Shown: positions 1 to 9,115, counted from the stretch's first letter. The stretch: 64,000 bases of DNA from Aliikangiella marina (GCF_007004765.1 NZ_VIKR01000004.1:62001-126000), one strand, 5' to 3'. The notes: generated by a model from the letters alone, not told the origin. Program-made: numbers and translations.

Positions 1-11
1 CAGAACATTTA

Positions 12-2945
12 ATGATAAATATTCCGGGATATACCATACACAGCCAGTTAGGTGTCGGCGGCATGGCAACCGTATATCGTGCAACGCAAGATTCGCTGCG
101 GCGCGAGGTCGCGCTGAAAGTGGTCAGCAAGCACGACAAACTGGAACCTCAATTCAAAAAGCGTTTCATTCATGAAGGGCATGATCTCGCTTCTCTGCAG
201 CATCCGAACATCGCCACAATCTACGATATTTCTCAAACTGACGATTACAGCTACTATGCGATGGAGCTACTCAAGGGTGGGTCTCTCACCGAGCGTATGA
301 TGAAAGGGCTAAGTCTTGATGAAGCCTTCAAAATTATCATTCAAATCGGTGAAGCGCTCGATTATGCTCACGAAAATCAAATTATTCATCGAGATTTAAA
401 GCCTGGAAATATTCTTTTTAGAGACTACTCAACGCCAATTCTCACCGACTTTGGGATTGCCAAAAATATTAATCGCGACACAAAACTCACGCAAATCGGT
501 GTGCTCGTAGGAACCCCATCCTATATGAGCCCTGAGCAATGTCGCGCTCGGCCGGTCGATGGAAATTCTGATCAGTATTCTCTATGTATATTGTTTTTTG
601 AAATGATCACTGGCTACTTACCATTTGATGCTGATGATCCGATAGCAATAGCAACCAAACAAGTCACCGAGCCGGTACCCAAATTACCAGAAAAGCTCAG
701 AGCGCTTCAGCCTGTCATCAATATCGCGATGGACAAAGAGCCAGAGCAACGATACACCTCGGTTGGCGAGTTCTGTCGAGTCTTGAAGGATTTGCTGGAA
801 AATGACAAATCGTTAAAACCGCATTTGCTCGACATCACCAGACGAATTTCGGATGACGATACCGATGTGAGTACGAGCTTTAAGCAACCGCCTGGGTTAC
901 TTGACTCAATTCCCGATCCCGGTCATGCGCAGCTCGATATCCCCACGGCAGAGGAGTTCTGGAATGAACCATCCAGTCGAAGAACTTGGCTGTTAACTGT
1001 GCTGCTGCTCGTGACGATGAGCTACGGTGCGATTTACTATTACGACAATTATTACATGAAACAAACCTCAGAAGAGGCGGCTCGTTTTATTCCGGTACTG
1101 ATGCGGCAAGCAGAGCGACAGGTCGCAGCTTCTCAGCTATTAACGCCTGCAGGGAATAATGCGCTTGAGTCCTTGTCAAAAATTCTAGAGATGGATCCTG
1201 AGAATCGTCCTGCTCGGCAAATGCTCGATGACTTAGCAACCACCTACGAAATCAGAGCGAGAGACCTGCTTAACGACAAAAATTATCCGGCAGCCGAAAC
1301 GGAAATTATCAACGGGCTACGATTTGTTAGTGATCACAAAGGCTTAATAAGCGTTCAAAAACAACTGAATGAAGCGCTGAACGAAATCGAAAGAAAACAA
1401 ATAATCGCCAAAAAACTAAAGCAAATTGATAGCTTGTTTGCTGCCAAACAATATATAAAACCTGCAAACAACAATGCTGCATCAGAAATTAATAAAGTAC
1501 TCGCCCTCGATCCCGAAAACGAACAAGCATTAGCTGTCCAAGAAAAAATCGAAACCATCGAAGAAAAGCGACTGAAGGCATTGTTGGATAGCAATAAGCT
1601 CTCACAACTTTCAGCAGAAATAAAAATTACCCTAAACTTGCTGCCCAATAGCCTCAAAATACGCGCAATAAAAAAGCAACTCGATCAACTTATTCATCAA
1701 AAACAGACTCAAGCCGAAGTGGCAAGCTTTCTACAAAAAGGCGATCGCCAATTAAAACGCGGCAATTTAAATGAACCATCGGAAAATAACGCCTTATATC
1801 ACTTTAAAAAGGCCCAAGCGTTATTACCTGAAAGTCGCGAAGTTAAAAAAAAACTTCAAGAACTCGCCGAACAATTTAACTTACGTGCACAACAACAAAT
1901 CAATCAAAAGCAATTTTCTCAAGCGCTAGTGTCTATCGACAATGGTTTGCGAGCGGACCAATCCAATAGCGCTCTTTTAACCTTAAGAGAAAATTTAGAG
2001 CGTCAAATAACGCGTGATAAGAATGCCAATCAACAAGCATTTTCTACCGCGAGCAAATTACTCAATCAAGGAAATATCGTCTTACCAGAATCCAACAACG
2101 GATATTTGATTCTAAGAGACCTTTTAAAAAAACGTCCCGAAGACAGAACCGTAAGGCGCCTACTAGAATCAGTACCAAGTCGATTAGAAGCTCAGATTAG
2201 GGAAAAAGTAAGTTCTAATCAATTTGCTGAAGTTGAAGCTATCTATGCCAAAAGTTTAATTTATTTTCCTCAGAGTGAAAGACTCCTTTCTTTAAAACCA
2301 CTTATCGCTGAAGCAAAGACAACTTATGAGAAAAATCGAGCAAGTACTGATCGCAGACTAGAGTTTCAATCGTTAGTCGCCAAGAATTCGTTTACGACCA
2401 ATGAAATCCAGCAGGTAACGCTACTCTTAAACGATATCAAACAATACAATGATAACTTCTCTGAGCTTGGCGACGGTCTCTCCTCAATTGCAGAGACGCT
2501 CCAAAAAAAACTCAATGCCATTTCATCGATGGATGAGTTAAGTGTGACAGAAAAAGTGCTGACTGCGGGCTTAGCGATAGAGCCAACTAATCGTGCTTTA
2601 ACTCGGCTTAAGTCGCAATTCAATTCTAAAAGGTTGGAACTTGAGCAATTAGAATTAGCTAAAATCGATAAGATGAAAGTGCCGGTGAGAATTATCGCGA
2701 GACCTTGGGCACACTTGTCCAAAATAATCGACGAGCAAGGTAACGAGGTCGTAATAAACGAAAAACTAGTCACCCCATTAAATATTCGTCTGTTACCCGG
2801 AAAGTATAAAGTCACACTCTCCAACCCTTCCTATAAACAAGCACAATCAGTTGATCTTACTGTCACTAAAGTCGGTGTACCTAAGGTTGACGTGGCTTTC
2901 GGAAGCATGACCGCACGTTCGTTTTTTGAAACCGTGAACTACTAA
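12..2945 (+). CDS. Transmembrane serine/threonine protein kinase with periplasmic TPR-like repeats and PEGA-like tail
   Basis: PknB/Hanks-type kinase, 977 aa. Visible kinase motifs are the Gly loop GVGGMATV (14-21), Lys36, Glu55, catalytic loop HRDLKPGN (126-133), DFG (146-148) and SPE (173-175), so it should be active. A single membrane segment lies near 335-354, placing residues 1-330 in the cytoplasm and the rest in the periplasm. The outer part carries four repeats starting near residues 376, 481, 585 and 689, about 104 residues apart, each opening with an xPxxNNA-like motif followed by PEN/PES/PED. The last ~70 residues resemble a PEGA surface-layer domain (LNIRLLPGKYKVTLSNPSYK). The next gene begins within 15 bases and encodes a secreted protein, so the two are likely one transcription unit. 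The start is 12 bases from the window edge, so upstream signals cannot be judged. Confidence 0.9.
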   Translation: MINIPGYTIHSQLGVGGMATVYRATQDSLRREVALKVVSKHDKLEPQFKKRFIHEGHDLASLQHPNIATIYDISQTDDYSYYAMELLKGGSLTERMMKGLSLDEAFKIIIQIGEALDYAHENQIIHRDLKPGNILFRDYSTPILTDFGIAKNINRDTKLTQIGVLVGTPSYMSPEQCRARPVDGNSDQYSLCILFFEMITGYLPFDADDPIAIATKQVTEPVPKLPEKLRALQPVINIAMDKEPEQRYTSVGEFCRVLKDLLENDKSLKPHLLDITRRISDDDTDVSTSFKQPPGLLDSIPDPGHAQLDIPTAEEFWNEPSSRRTWLLTVLLLVTMSYGAIYYYDNYYMKQTSEEAARFIPVLMRQAERQVAASQLLTPAGNNALESLSKILEMDPENRPARQMLDDLATTYEIRARDLLNDKNYPAAETEIINGLRFVSDHKGLISVQKQLNEALNEIERKQIIAKKLKQIDSLFAAKQYIKPANNNAASEINKVLALDPENEQALAVQEKIETIEEKRLKALLDSNKLSQLSAEIKITLNLLPNSLKIRAIKKQLDQLIHQKQTQAEVASFLQKGDRQLKRGNLNEPSENNALYHFKKAQALLPESREVKKKLQELAEQFNLRAQQQINQKQFSQALVSIDNGLRADQSNSALLTLRENLERQITRDKNANQQAFSTASKLLNQGNIVLPESNNGYLILRDLLKKRPEDRTVRRLLESVPSRLEAQIREKVSSNQFAEVEAIYAKSLIYFPQSERLLSLKPLIAEAKTTYEKNRASTDRRLEFQSLVAKNSFTTNEIQQVTLLLNDIKQYNDNFSELGDGLSSIAETLQKKLNAISSMDELSVTEKVLTAGLAIEPTNRALTRLKSQFNSKRLELEQLELAKIDKMKVPVRIIARPWAHLSKIIDEQGNEVVINEKLVTPLNIRLLPGKYKVTLSNPSYKQAQSVDLTVTKVGVPKVDVAFGSMTARSFFETVNY

Positions 2946-2959
2946 AGTTGTCCGATATT

Positions 2960-4306
2960 ATGATGAATCGTTTGCAGGCAAAAGACATCACCCACTCATT
3001 AAAATTAACAGTGCAGATATTAATACTGTTCTTTTTTTACCCCATCGATTACGCTTTTGCCGACTATAAAACCGACTATCAGCAAGCAGTTGCAAACATC
3101 GAGCGAAAGCAATGGCAGCGAGCAGTTGATGCTTTAAACAAAATCAAAGAGTTTAACCAACAAGAGCTCGCTACCATGCCAGTCAGCGGTGGAAGAACCA
3201 TTCCTTACTTACCTAAGTACTATAAAGGTCTGGCACTATTCCATTTGGGCGACTGCGCGCAAGCGGAACGTAACTGGGTGTCATCGCTTGCACAAAGAGT
3301 CATAAAGGAGTTTAAATCCAAGCATGCAGACTTGCTAAAAAAGCGCGACGTGTGTCGTTCTCGGCTAGTTGATGGCAAGTACATTGACAAACTTGCTCCG
3401 GCTAAGAAAACAGCGACAGTTGCCTTGACCGAGTTTAAACGTCAGTTTGATGCGATTAACGCTTTTTATAACTCAGCACTCCTTAAGCAACTGAGTCAGT
3501 CCAATCCTTATATTCGCACGCAACTCAACCAATACCGCCAACAATTTCGTCAGGCCTCGAGTTCAGTCGAGTCGTTTTCCATGATGCCTTTTTCTGCTCA
3601 AAACCTTGATGTGATTAAGGGAAAAACCAGCCAGATTAATCAACAAGCGCGAAACGCAAAAAGATACTTAGGGCAAATCAAACGCTACACCGCCAAGGTG
3701 TCTGAGCTTCGTTCTCAGTTGAATTCGACCGATGGTCATCTTGCGCGCTTAGACAGGCTCCAACGCGATCCAGCGTTGAGCAAGATTTGGCAACAAAACG
3801 CCAATTATGGACAACAATTTATTCAGTATCGAGAAAAGCGCAAGAAATTGAACCAGGCGTCAACGAACGTATTTAATGTAACCAATAAGACGACACTGGT
3901 TAACGCTACCCAGCAAGCTGAGCAATCGATTGTCGCCGTATCAACGCTCAATCGGGATATCTTACGACTCGCTAAAGGCCTGGATAGTCAATTAAGTCAA
4001 ATAAATTCGCGTTTAAAAAATGAGAAAAACGCCATCTATAAGGGAGTCGATGCATTTTTTGCCGGCAACTATAAAAACGCAGCAACACTGCTCACAGCAG
4101 CTAAGATTGAAGATTCACGAGGGCAGTACTACCAAAACCTTTTCATTGCAGCCGCCTATTTCTACGACCCAATTATCAGTGAGCAAGCAGCGAAAGAGAA
4201 AGCGCGTCCTTATATCCTAAAAGCAAAGCGACTGAACCTCAAAGAGAACTTTAATCGTAACGCTTTCTCACCAAAGTTTATCGAATTTTACGATACTGCC
4301 AATTAG
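2960..4306 (+). CDS. Secreted coiled-coil/TPR-like protein, partner of the upstream kinase
   Basis: No family was recognised. The N-terminus has a signal peptide ending near YAFA, so the protein is probably periplasmic. The N-terminal third resembles a TPR unit (QQAVANIERKQWQRAVDAL); the middle is Gln/Arg-rich and helical; the C-terminus again looks TPR-like (AFFAGNYKNAATLLTAA) and counts peptide-like units. A TTG exists at 2948, but ATG at 2960 or 2963 gives a more normal signal peptide; neither has a strong Shine-Dalgarno. It follows the kinase by 14 bases, so a role as ligand, scaffold or substrate of the kinase's periplasmic repeats is inferred. The last 4 bases overlap the end of the convergent gene. 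Confidence 0.75.
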   Translation: MMNRLQAKDITHSLKLTVQILILFFFYPIDYAFADYKTDYQQAVANIERKQWQRAVDALNKIKEFNQQELATMPVSGGRTIPYLPKYYKGLALFHLGDCAQAERNWVSSLAQRVIKEFKSKHADLLKKRDVCRSRLVDGKYIDKLAPAKKTATVALTEFKRQFDAINAFYNSALLKQLSQSNPYIRTQLNQYRQQFRQASSSVESFSMMPFSAQNLDVIKGKTSQINQQARNAKRYLGQIKRYTAKVSELRSQLNSTDGHLARLDRLQRDPALSKIWQQNANYGQQFIQYREKRKKLNQASTNVFNVTNKTTLVNATQQAEQSIVAVSTLNRDILRLAKGLDSQLSQINSRLKNEKNAIYKGVDAFFAGNYKNAATLLTAAKIEDSRGQYYQNLFIAAAYFYDPIISEQAAKEKARPYILKAKRLNLKENFNRNAFSPKFIEFYDTAN

Positions 4307-5274
4307 TCCAAAGTTAAGCTAACGATAATCGGGCGATGATCTGAGCCAATGTGCTCACCCACCCTCATTTGCTTAACCTTAAAATCTGAAGATATTAAGA
4401 GATGATCGATTGGAATCCCCACAAAAGAAAGTTTTGATGGCCAAGTCGCTAACACGCCTTTTCCGTATCGACTGTTAGTTAACCTTGTTGCTTGTTCTAG
4501 TTGACGGTAATCACTTGACCACATAGTCACGTTCAAATCGCCAACTAAAATCATTGGCCCATCGGTGTTTTTGATTTCTTCAGCAAGTGACTGAAGTTGC
4601 TGGTTTCGTTTATCGAAAAAATCTTGGTTAATTGGGGGCAAGGGATGAGTTGAAATTAAGGAAATGGCTTTTCCAGCGAGCGGCACATTGATTTTAATAC
4701 TCGGAACTCGCGCTTTGCCTAGGTAAATAACTTTTGCATCATTAAAAGGTATTCGACTATAAACGGCAATCCCAAAATTATCCGAACGCGGCGCTTTTAT
4801 TGAGTAGGGGTACGTTTGGTCTAAACGACTTATCTCTTCAATCCATAAGTCATCGACCTCTTGAAGAGTAAAGATGTCCGGCGACTCTCTTTCAATAAAT
4901 CGACTCAGCTCAATATAATTCGAATTTGCAGTCTGCACATTTGCGTGAATGATTTTCAGGACGGGTAAAGCTTTTTTATGCGTATCACTATTTGAGGACA
5001 AATACCATGGGACAATAAAACTGGCATTCAATACCGTGGTAAAAGTCATCACAAGACACAGTACTAACTGGCCTCTTAATGCATAATAAACCGTGAAAAA
5101 GATTGAAGCTATTAAGTAGTGCCATTTGAAATGACTAGTCAGCTCCAGCCAATAATGCCACTCGTCGAGCAAAGAAATAACAGAAATCAAAACCGTCAAA
5201 ATTGCCACAAGATGTAGCTGTTTAATTTCTCCGAACAAGCGATTTAAACGGCTCAGTCGTTTTGCTTTTGCCAT
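4303..5274 (-). CDS. Membrane-anchored endonuclease/exonuclease/phosphatase (EEP) family hydrolase
   Basis: 323 aa. Three hydrophobic stretches at about 20-37, 51-66 and 68-90 come before a full EEP catalytic domain. All signature residues are visible: Asn112 (HANVQ), Glu139 (LQEVDD), His210 (STHPLPP), Asp246 and Asn248 (GDLNVT), Asp290-His291, and Asp312-His313 (GSDHRP). This metal-dependent fold cleaves phosphodiester or phosphomonoester bonds in nucleic acids, phospholipids or inositol phosphates. The arrangement of N-terminal membrane segments and a C-terminal EEP domain matches the YafD-like group, whose substrate is not settled. It ends 4 bases inside the convergent gene and stands alone. 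Family is confident, substrate unknown. Confidence 0.88.
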   Translation of the reverse strand: MAKAKRLSRLNRLFGEIKQLHLVAILTVLISVISLLDEWHYWLELTSHFKWHYLIASIFFTVYYALRGQLVLCLVMTFTTVLNASFIVPWYLSSNSDTHKKALPVLKIIHANVQTANSNYIELSRFIERESPDIFTLQEVDDLWIEEISRLDQTYPYSIKAPRSDNFGIAVYSRIPFNDAKVIYLGKARVPSIKINVPLAGKAISLISTHPLPPINQDFFDKRNQQLQSLAEEIKNTDGPMILVGDLNVTMWSSDYRQLEQATRLTNSRYGKGVLATWPSKLSFVGIPIDHLLISSDFKVKQMRVGEHIGSDHRPIIVSLTLD

Positions 5275-5383
5275 AGTAACTGCCTCAGTAATCTTGCGAG
5301 TCGTTTTTCAATTGAATTCACATTAAACGGTGAAAAGCCACAATAAGGGTAAGCAGCGATCTCCATATATTCGGACAGTGCTA

Positions 5384-5422
5384 CACAACAATACTTCACA
5401 ACAATACTTCACAACAATACTT
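5384..5422. repeat. Three perfect 13-bp tandem repeats
   Basis: The unit cacaacaatactt occurs three times head to tail with no spacer, and a partial fourth (caca) follows. It lies in the 303-base gap between the EEP hydrolase start and the cupredoxin-like gene end. No promoter-like or hairpin structure is associated. It is short-period slippage-type DNA with no evident role. Confidence 0.85.
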
Positions 5423-5456
5423 CACACGGTACAACACTTAAAACTAGAAATCCTCA

Positions 5457-5481
5457 AAAGAAAAGCCCGCATTGTGCGGGC
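5457..5481 (-). terminator. Rho-independent terminator of the cupredoxin-like gene
   Basis: The inverted repeat gcccgc-attgt-gcgggc (5465-5481) is followed on the minus strand by a T-rich tract (cttttctttt). It lies about 100 bases past the stop of the minus-strand gene at 5578. Confidence 0.8.
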
Positions 5482-5577
5482 ATAAAAACTTACTCCATGT
5501 AATCTGCAAATTCGCGTGAAAATAGCGCCTTCAATCTGCAGCTCCTGTACTCTCATCAAAAATATCACCTTAAATCA

Positions 5578-5970
5578 TTATTTGATAACATCCAGATCAA
5601 CCCAAGGCGTCGGATTAATTGGGCAACGGAAACGGACACCGTCTTTGCCAATAGTCACTCGCGAAATCCGAGTTTCGCCTGGCTCTAGCGGAAACATATC
5701 CAAGTTTTCACCTTTGTTGCCAAGCGCCTGGATCTGAAAGCCGACTAACTTTTCAGCTTTGTTTGTGACAACAAACTCATACTCACCCGCTTTTAAGCCC
5801 GCTACTGTCTCTTTAGCAGCGAAATAACCATTGTATTCATCCAAGTGAATGACCGTAACTCCATCCTCGCGGGTTTGAGGGGTTCCCGCGGCTGCCGTGT
5901 TGGTAAAGCCGATTATTAATAGGAGCGCTACTGAAATCCGCTTAGTTAAAGAAATTAAATTTTTCATCAT
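5578..5970 (-). CDS. Secreted small cupredoxin-like protein
   Basis: About 130 aa with a signal peptide ending near TNTAAAG. The mature part has the beta-sandwich pattern of cupredoxin-like or EfeO-type domains (LKAGEYEFVVTNKAEKLVGF, then FPLEPGETRISRVTIGKDGVRFRCPINP). It has one Cys but no His in the mature part, so a classical type 1 copper site is not evident and copper binding is doubtful. A reading frame begins with TTG at 5982, but GAAGG sits 5 bases before ATG 5970 (8 before ATG 5967), so I place the start there. It is transcribed divergently from an AraC-family regulator across about 140 bases, which suggests control by that regulator. Confidence 0.75.
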   Translation of the reverse strand: MMKNLISLTKRISVALLLIIGFTNTAAAGTPQTREDGVTVIHLDEYNGYFAAKETVAGLKAGEYEFVVTNKAEKLVGFQIQALGNKGENLDMFPLEPGETRISRVTIGKDGVRFRCPINPTPWVDLDVIK

Positions 5971-6076
5971 TATTACCTTCAATATTAGTCATTTAGTTAA
6001 AATCTTAATCAGGTCTCTCCTGACATGGTGCAAACTATAACCAATCAATATGAAACGAACTATGCCTTAAAGTATC

Positions 6077-6082
6077 TATAAT
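6077..6082 (+). promoter_or_regulatory. Possible -10 element (TATAAT) for the AraC-family gene
   Basis: A perfect TATAAT lies about 30 bases before the ATG chosen for the regulator. It would place transcription initiation near 6089, downstream of the alternative ATG at 6083, which supports the 6113 start. No convincing -35 box is seen at 16-18 bases, so the promoter would need an activator or an extended element. Confidence 0.4.
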
Positions 6083-6112
6083 ATGTCTAATCGTCCATTT
6101 GAGGTAACTGGT

Positions 6113-7042
6113 ATGACTAATAAAGAAAAACAGCATATTTTGCTCGATAACCCCGATGCCCTAAGTAGTGTTCTCTCAAAGTTAGAGTTAACCGCAGAGG
6201 TTTATGCCAATGGTGATTATTGCGGCGCTTGGGGTATCGATACATCTGGCAGTCGCAAAATTCCTTTCCACTTAATAGGTCGAGGACGAGCGTGGTTGCA
6301 TTTACCTAATGATCAAGTGACTCCACTCTCCACTGGAGATTTAGTAATTTTTCCACGAGATATCGAACACGTTATTAGCGACTCCGAAGCGCCGCCGGCT
6401 CCAACGATCATCAATCAGGGTGCAAACACCAGTGAGGGAGACAGCACCAATGTTGTGTGTGGCTTTTTCGAATTTACCAATAAAGCCGCTTGGCCCCTAC
6501 TCGACTCATTACCTGAATTAGTTCACCTTGATCTTGCACAGCAAGCCAACAACTCGGCCATTCGCCTTTTAATCGATCTGATGATTCGCGAATTGCAAAA
6601 TAAACAGCAAGGCTACTACGCCGTAATCAACCAGCTTTCTTATTTGTTGTTTATCGAAATCATTCGTCAACAAATTAAACAAGGGCACATCGAATCTGGG
6701 CTACTTGTTGCGATGTTTGACAATAAACTGAGTAACGCTTTATCACTGATACACAACCATCCTAAACAACAGTGGACTCTCGAGTCGCTGGCTAAGGCTT
6801 CGGCTATGGGGCGCTCTTCTTTTGCGAGTCGGTTTCACACGCTCATTGGTATGCCCGCGATGCAATATCTGTCTCATTGGCGAATGCAACAAGCGATGCA
6901 GCTTCTCTCAAATGGCGATCAGTCAATGTACGATATTGCAGAACAAGTGGGTTATCATTCTGAGGTAGCCTTTAGAAAGGCCTTTAAGAAAATTACTGGG
7001 ATGACGCCCGGCGCAGTCCGGCGCAAAAACAAGCTTTTCTAG
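6113..7042 (+). CDS. AraC-family transcriptional regulator with N-terminal cupin domain
   Basis: 309 aa from this start. Residues ~10-190 match the AraC-binding cupin (Cupin_6 type): FHLIGRGRAWLHL, then a barrel with GDLVIFPRDIEHVI. The last ~100 residues hold the two helix-turn-helix motifs of the AraC/XylS family (WTLESLAKASAMGRSSFASR and YDIAEQVGYHSEVAFRKAFK), ending in the usual GMTPGAVRR. GAGG stands 8 bases before ATG 6113, whereas the upstream in-frame ATG at 6083 has no ribosome site, hence this start. Cupin_6 regulators commonly sense small molecules or oxidants and act on a neighbour; the divergent cupredoxin-like gene is the obvious candidate, or a distant target. Confidence 0.9.
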   Translation: MTNKEKQHILLDNPDALSSVLSKLELTAEVYANGDYCGAWGIDTSGSRKIPFHLIGRGRAWLHLPNDQVTPLSTGDLVIFPRDIEHVISDSEAPPAPTIINQGANTSEGDSTNVVCGFFEFTNKAAWPLLDSLPELVHLDLAQQANNSAIRLLIDLMIRELQNKQQGYYAVINQLSYLLFIEIIRQQIKQGHIESGLLVAMFDNKLSNALSLIHNHPKQQWTLESLAKASAMGRSSFASRFHTLIGMPAMQYLSHWRMQQAMQLLSNGDQSMYDIAEQVGYHSEVAFRKAFKKITGMTPGAVRRKNKLF

Positions 7043-7107
7043 AAATCGCTTTCCCAAAACGTGCGCTTCCAAAAGCAACCTCGCCTATGACACGCTGAAA
7101 AATCCAA

Positions 7108-7689
7108 TTAGAAAGGACATCCCAATAAGGTTTTCTGCCCACAAACATAAACTTGTCCATCTCTTGAATCGTATTGAATCACTAACTCGGCACTATTACG
7201 TCCAGCAACGTCACCGTTGGCGCGGTATACGTAACTACAAACGCGATTTCCTGTATGACGATAACTTTGAAAATCAACTGAGCTATTCGTCGCAACAGAA
7301 TAGGCATCTCTTAAGATACCATTCCATACCCCAACACACCCCGCATTGCCACGGCCAATATTTTCATTACCGTTGCCTTTGTCAATACCGATTGGGAAAC
7401 CGATGTTATTGGTATCAATATTTCCGGCACCAAAATTGGGTAAATTTTGTGTTCGAGTCGAAAAACCTTGTGCTCTTAAACTTATCTGAACCAGTTTAAC
7501 TGCAGAACGAAATGAACCCGCTGTTGACTCGATGGTGGCCAATTCAGCGTCATCTTGTAGACTCAAGAATTTAGGAATTATTGCGATTAAGAGGACCGAT
7601 AAAACAACGACAACAACGATCAATTCTATAAGCGTGTAACCGTTTATTGATTGCTTACTTGGGAAATTTTCGCTCAATCTAGATGTCAT
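7108..7689 (-). CDS. Type IV prepilin-like protein, MshB-like
   Basis: 193 aa. A class III leader of 17 residues ends in Gly17, followed by YTLIELIVVVVVLSVLLIAI, with Glu at position 5 of the mature chain as required by prepilin peptidase and methylase. The +1 residue is Tyr and not the usual Phe or Met. After the hydrophobic helix, KFLSLQDDAELATIESTAGS and a Cys-containing C-terminal domain (GCVGVW, RVCSYVY, YVCGQKTLLGCPF) resemble MSHA pilin subunits such as MshB. No other pilus assembly genes are adjacent, so it is an orphan pilin, possibly a minor pilin used by an MSHA machine encoded elsewhere. A possible partner, MshQ-like, is at 57.6 kb. Confidence 0.85.
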   Translation of the reverse strand: MTSRLSENFPSKQSINGYTLIELIVVVVVLSVLLIAIIPKFLSLQDDAELATIESTAGSFRSAVKLVQISLRAQGFSTRTQNLPNFGAGNIDTNNIGFPIGIDKGNGNENIGRGNAGCVGVWNGILRDAYSVATNSSVDFQSYRHTGNRVCSYVYRANGDVAGRNSAELVIQYDSRDGQVYVCGQKTLLGCPF

Positions 7690-7867
7690 CAGCTTTGTCT
7701 AAACACTGGGCCTATTTTAACTTGTAATCGATAGCGAAAGATTCTAACACACAAACCAATGTGAATAGTCCCAATTCACTGATTCATGCGTTCGTTAGTA
7801 AATCAATTTGCACATTGACGATAAATCGCTTAAAACAATGGTAGTTAATCGAAACGAACCTAAGACA

Positions 7868-8986
7868 ATGCCTTTTACCCGACGTCATTTTCTTGCAACA
7901 ACTTTATCCAGCCTATCACTGAGTTTTATGCCCCAAGTAGCGTTAGGTGGAATATCACCAGCGCCTAAAAAGCTTAAAATTCTATTTTTAGGTGGAACCG
8001 GTTATCTTGGACCTCACACGGTCAATTACGCAATTGCCAGAGGCCATGAGGTGACACTCTTCAACCGCGGCAAGACCAATACAGACTTGTTTCCAATGCT
8101 TCGTAAAATCAAAGGCAACCGTGATCCAAAAATAGACCGAGGATTAACTCACTTAAAATCAGGGGAATGGGATGCAGTCATTGACACTTCAGGATTTGTT
8201 CCAAGAATAGTCAATGCATCGGCAAGTTTACTCGCTGACCGGGTAAAACACTATTTATTCATCTCGACCTTGTGCGTCTATGATCAGTGGGCAGCAAGCG
8301 GACTTGATAATACAGAAAATCGAAAATTAATACCTTTCAACTCGCAAATAGGAGAAGATGTTGCCAAGCATTATTGCGAGCTTAAAGCCTACAGTGAAAA
8401 TGCCATCAACGCAGTAATGCCAAACCGGGTGACAAATATTCGTCCAGGATTCATCGTGGGCCCACGCGACAAGAAAAATCGATTTTATTATTGGCCGACC
8501 AGAATCGAGCGCGGTGGCGATGTTATTGCCTTGGGTAAACCCAATGATTTAACTCAGTTTATAGATGTCAGAGATCTTGCCAAATTTATTATTCATTGCC
8601 TGGAAACCAAACTCACCGGTGACTATAACCTGGTCGCGCCACAACTCAGTTTTGGTCACTTCCTTAATACTTGCAACCAAGTGACTGGCAACAAAGCGAA
8701 ACTACATTGGATTCCTCATGAATATCTCGCTAAACACCAAATCTATCCCTGGCAAGATCTTCCCATGTGGGCAGCGAAAAACGCTAGCGATGCAGGAATG
8801 GTTTCCTGGTCAAGCCAAAAAGCGCTGGACGACGGGCTAACCATTCGTCCACTCGAAGAAACGATAAGAGATACACTCGATTGGTATCATACTTTATCCG
8901 ATGCCGAACGGATGAAATTAAAAACATCGATGACAGACAAAAAAGAAAAAACCGCTTTAAACGCTTGGAAAAACGATAATTTATAA
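7868..8986 (+). CDS. Tat-exported NAD-dependent epimerase/dehydratase family protein
   Basis: Extended SDR fold. The chosen ATG gives a short n-region followed by TRRHFLATTL and a hydrophobic h-region, a standard twin-arginine signal. The frame opens earlier at TTG 7808 and has another ATG at 7838, but neither has a ribosome site and both would lengthen the n-region. After cleavage comes a Rossmann motif ILFLGGTGYLG, and the catalytic YxxxK is HYCELK. SDR epimerases are usually cytoplasmic; the Tat signal suggests a folded, cofactor-loaded enzyme in the periplasm. The substrate is unknown; the tail (LDWYHTLSDAERM) resembles isoflavone-reductase-like epimerases. It stands alone on this strand. 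Confidence 0.85.
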   Translation: MPFTRRHFLATTLSSLSLSFMPQVALGGISPAPKKLKILFLGGTGYLGPHTVNYAIARGHEVTLFNRGKTNTDLFPMLRKIKGNRDPKIDRGLTHLKSGEWDAVIDTSGFVPRIVNASASLLADRVKHYLFISTLCVYDQWAASGLDNTENRKLIPFNSQIGEDVAKHYCELKAYSENAINAVMPNRVTNIRPGFIVGPRDKKNRFYYWPTRIERGGDVIALGKPNDLTQFIDVRDLAKFIIHCLETKLTGDYNLVAPQLSFGHFLNTCNQVTGNKAKLHWIPHEYLAKHQIYPWQDLPMWAAKNASDAGMVSWSSQKALDDGLTIRPLEETIRDTLDWYHTLSDAERMKLKTSMTDKKEKTALNAWKNDNL

Positions 8987-9083
8987 TAAGGATTACAGAT
9001 AACAAAAGTCACTTTTGATAATGAAGCAACGACACGTTACGGGTCAACACGGCTCAACTTTTTAACTGCAAGTTTTCGATTGT

Positions 9084-9115
9084 AAAAATCGGGGAAGCCG
9101 AATAACGACTCCCCT
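9084..9115 (-). terminator. Probable terminator after the molybdenum hydroxylase operon
   Basis: On the minus strand aggggagtcg and cggcttcccc pair imperfectly around a short loop and are followed by gatttttac. It lies ~20 bases past the stop at 9133. The stem has mismatches, so confidence is moderate. Confidence 0.45.

Noticed and set aside
7164-7499. Plus-strand frame of 111 codons inside the prepilin gene.
   Set aside because: Shadow of the coding strand; no domain, and the minus-strand gene has a full prepilin signature.
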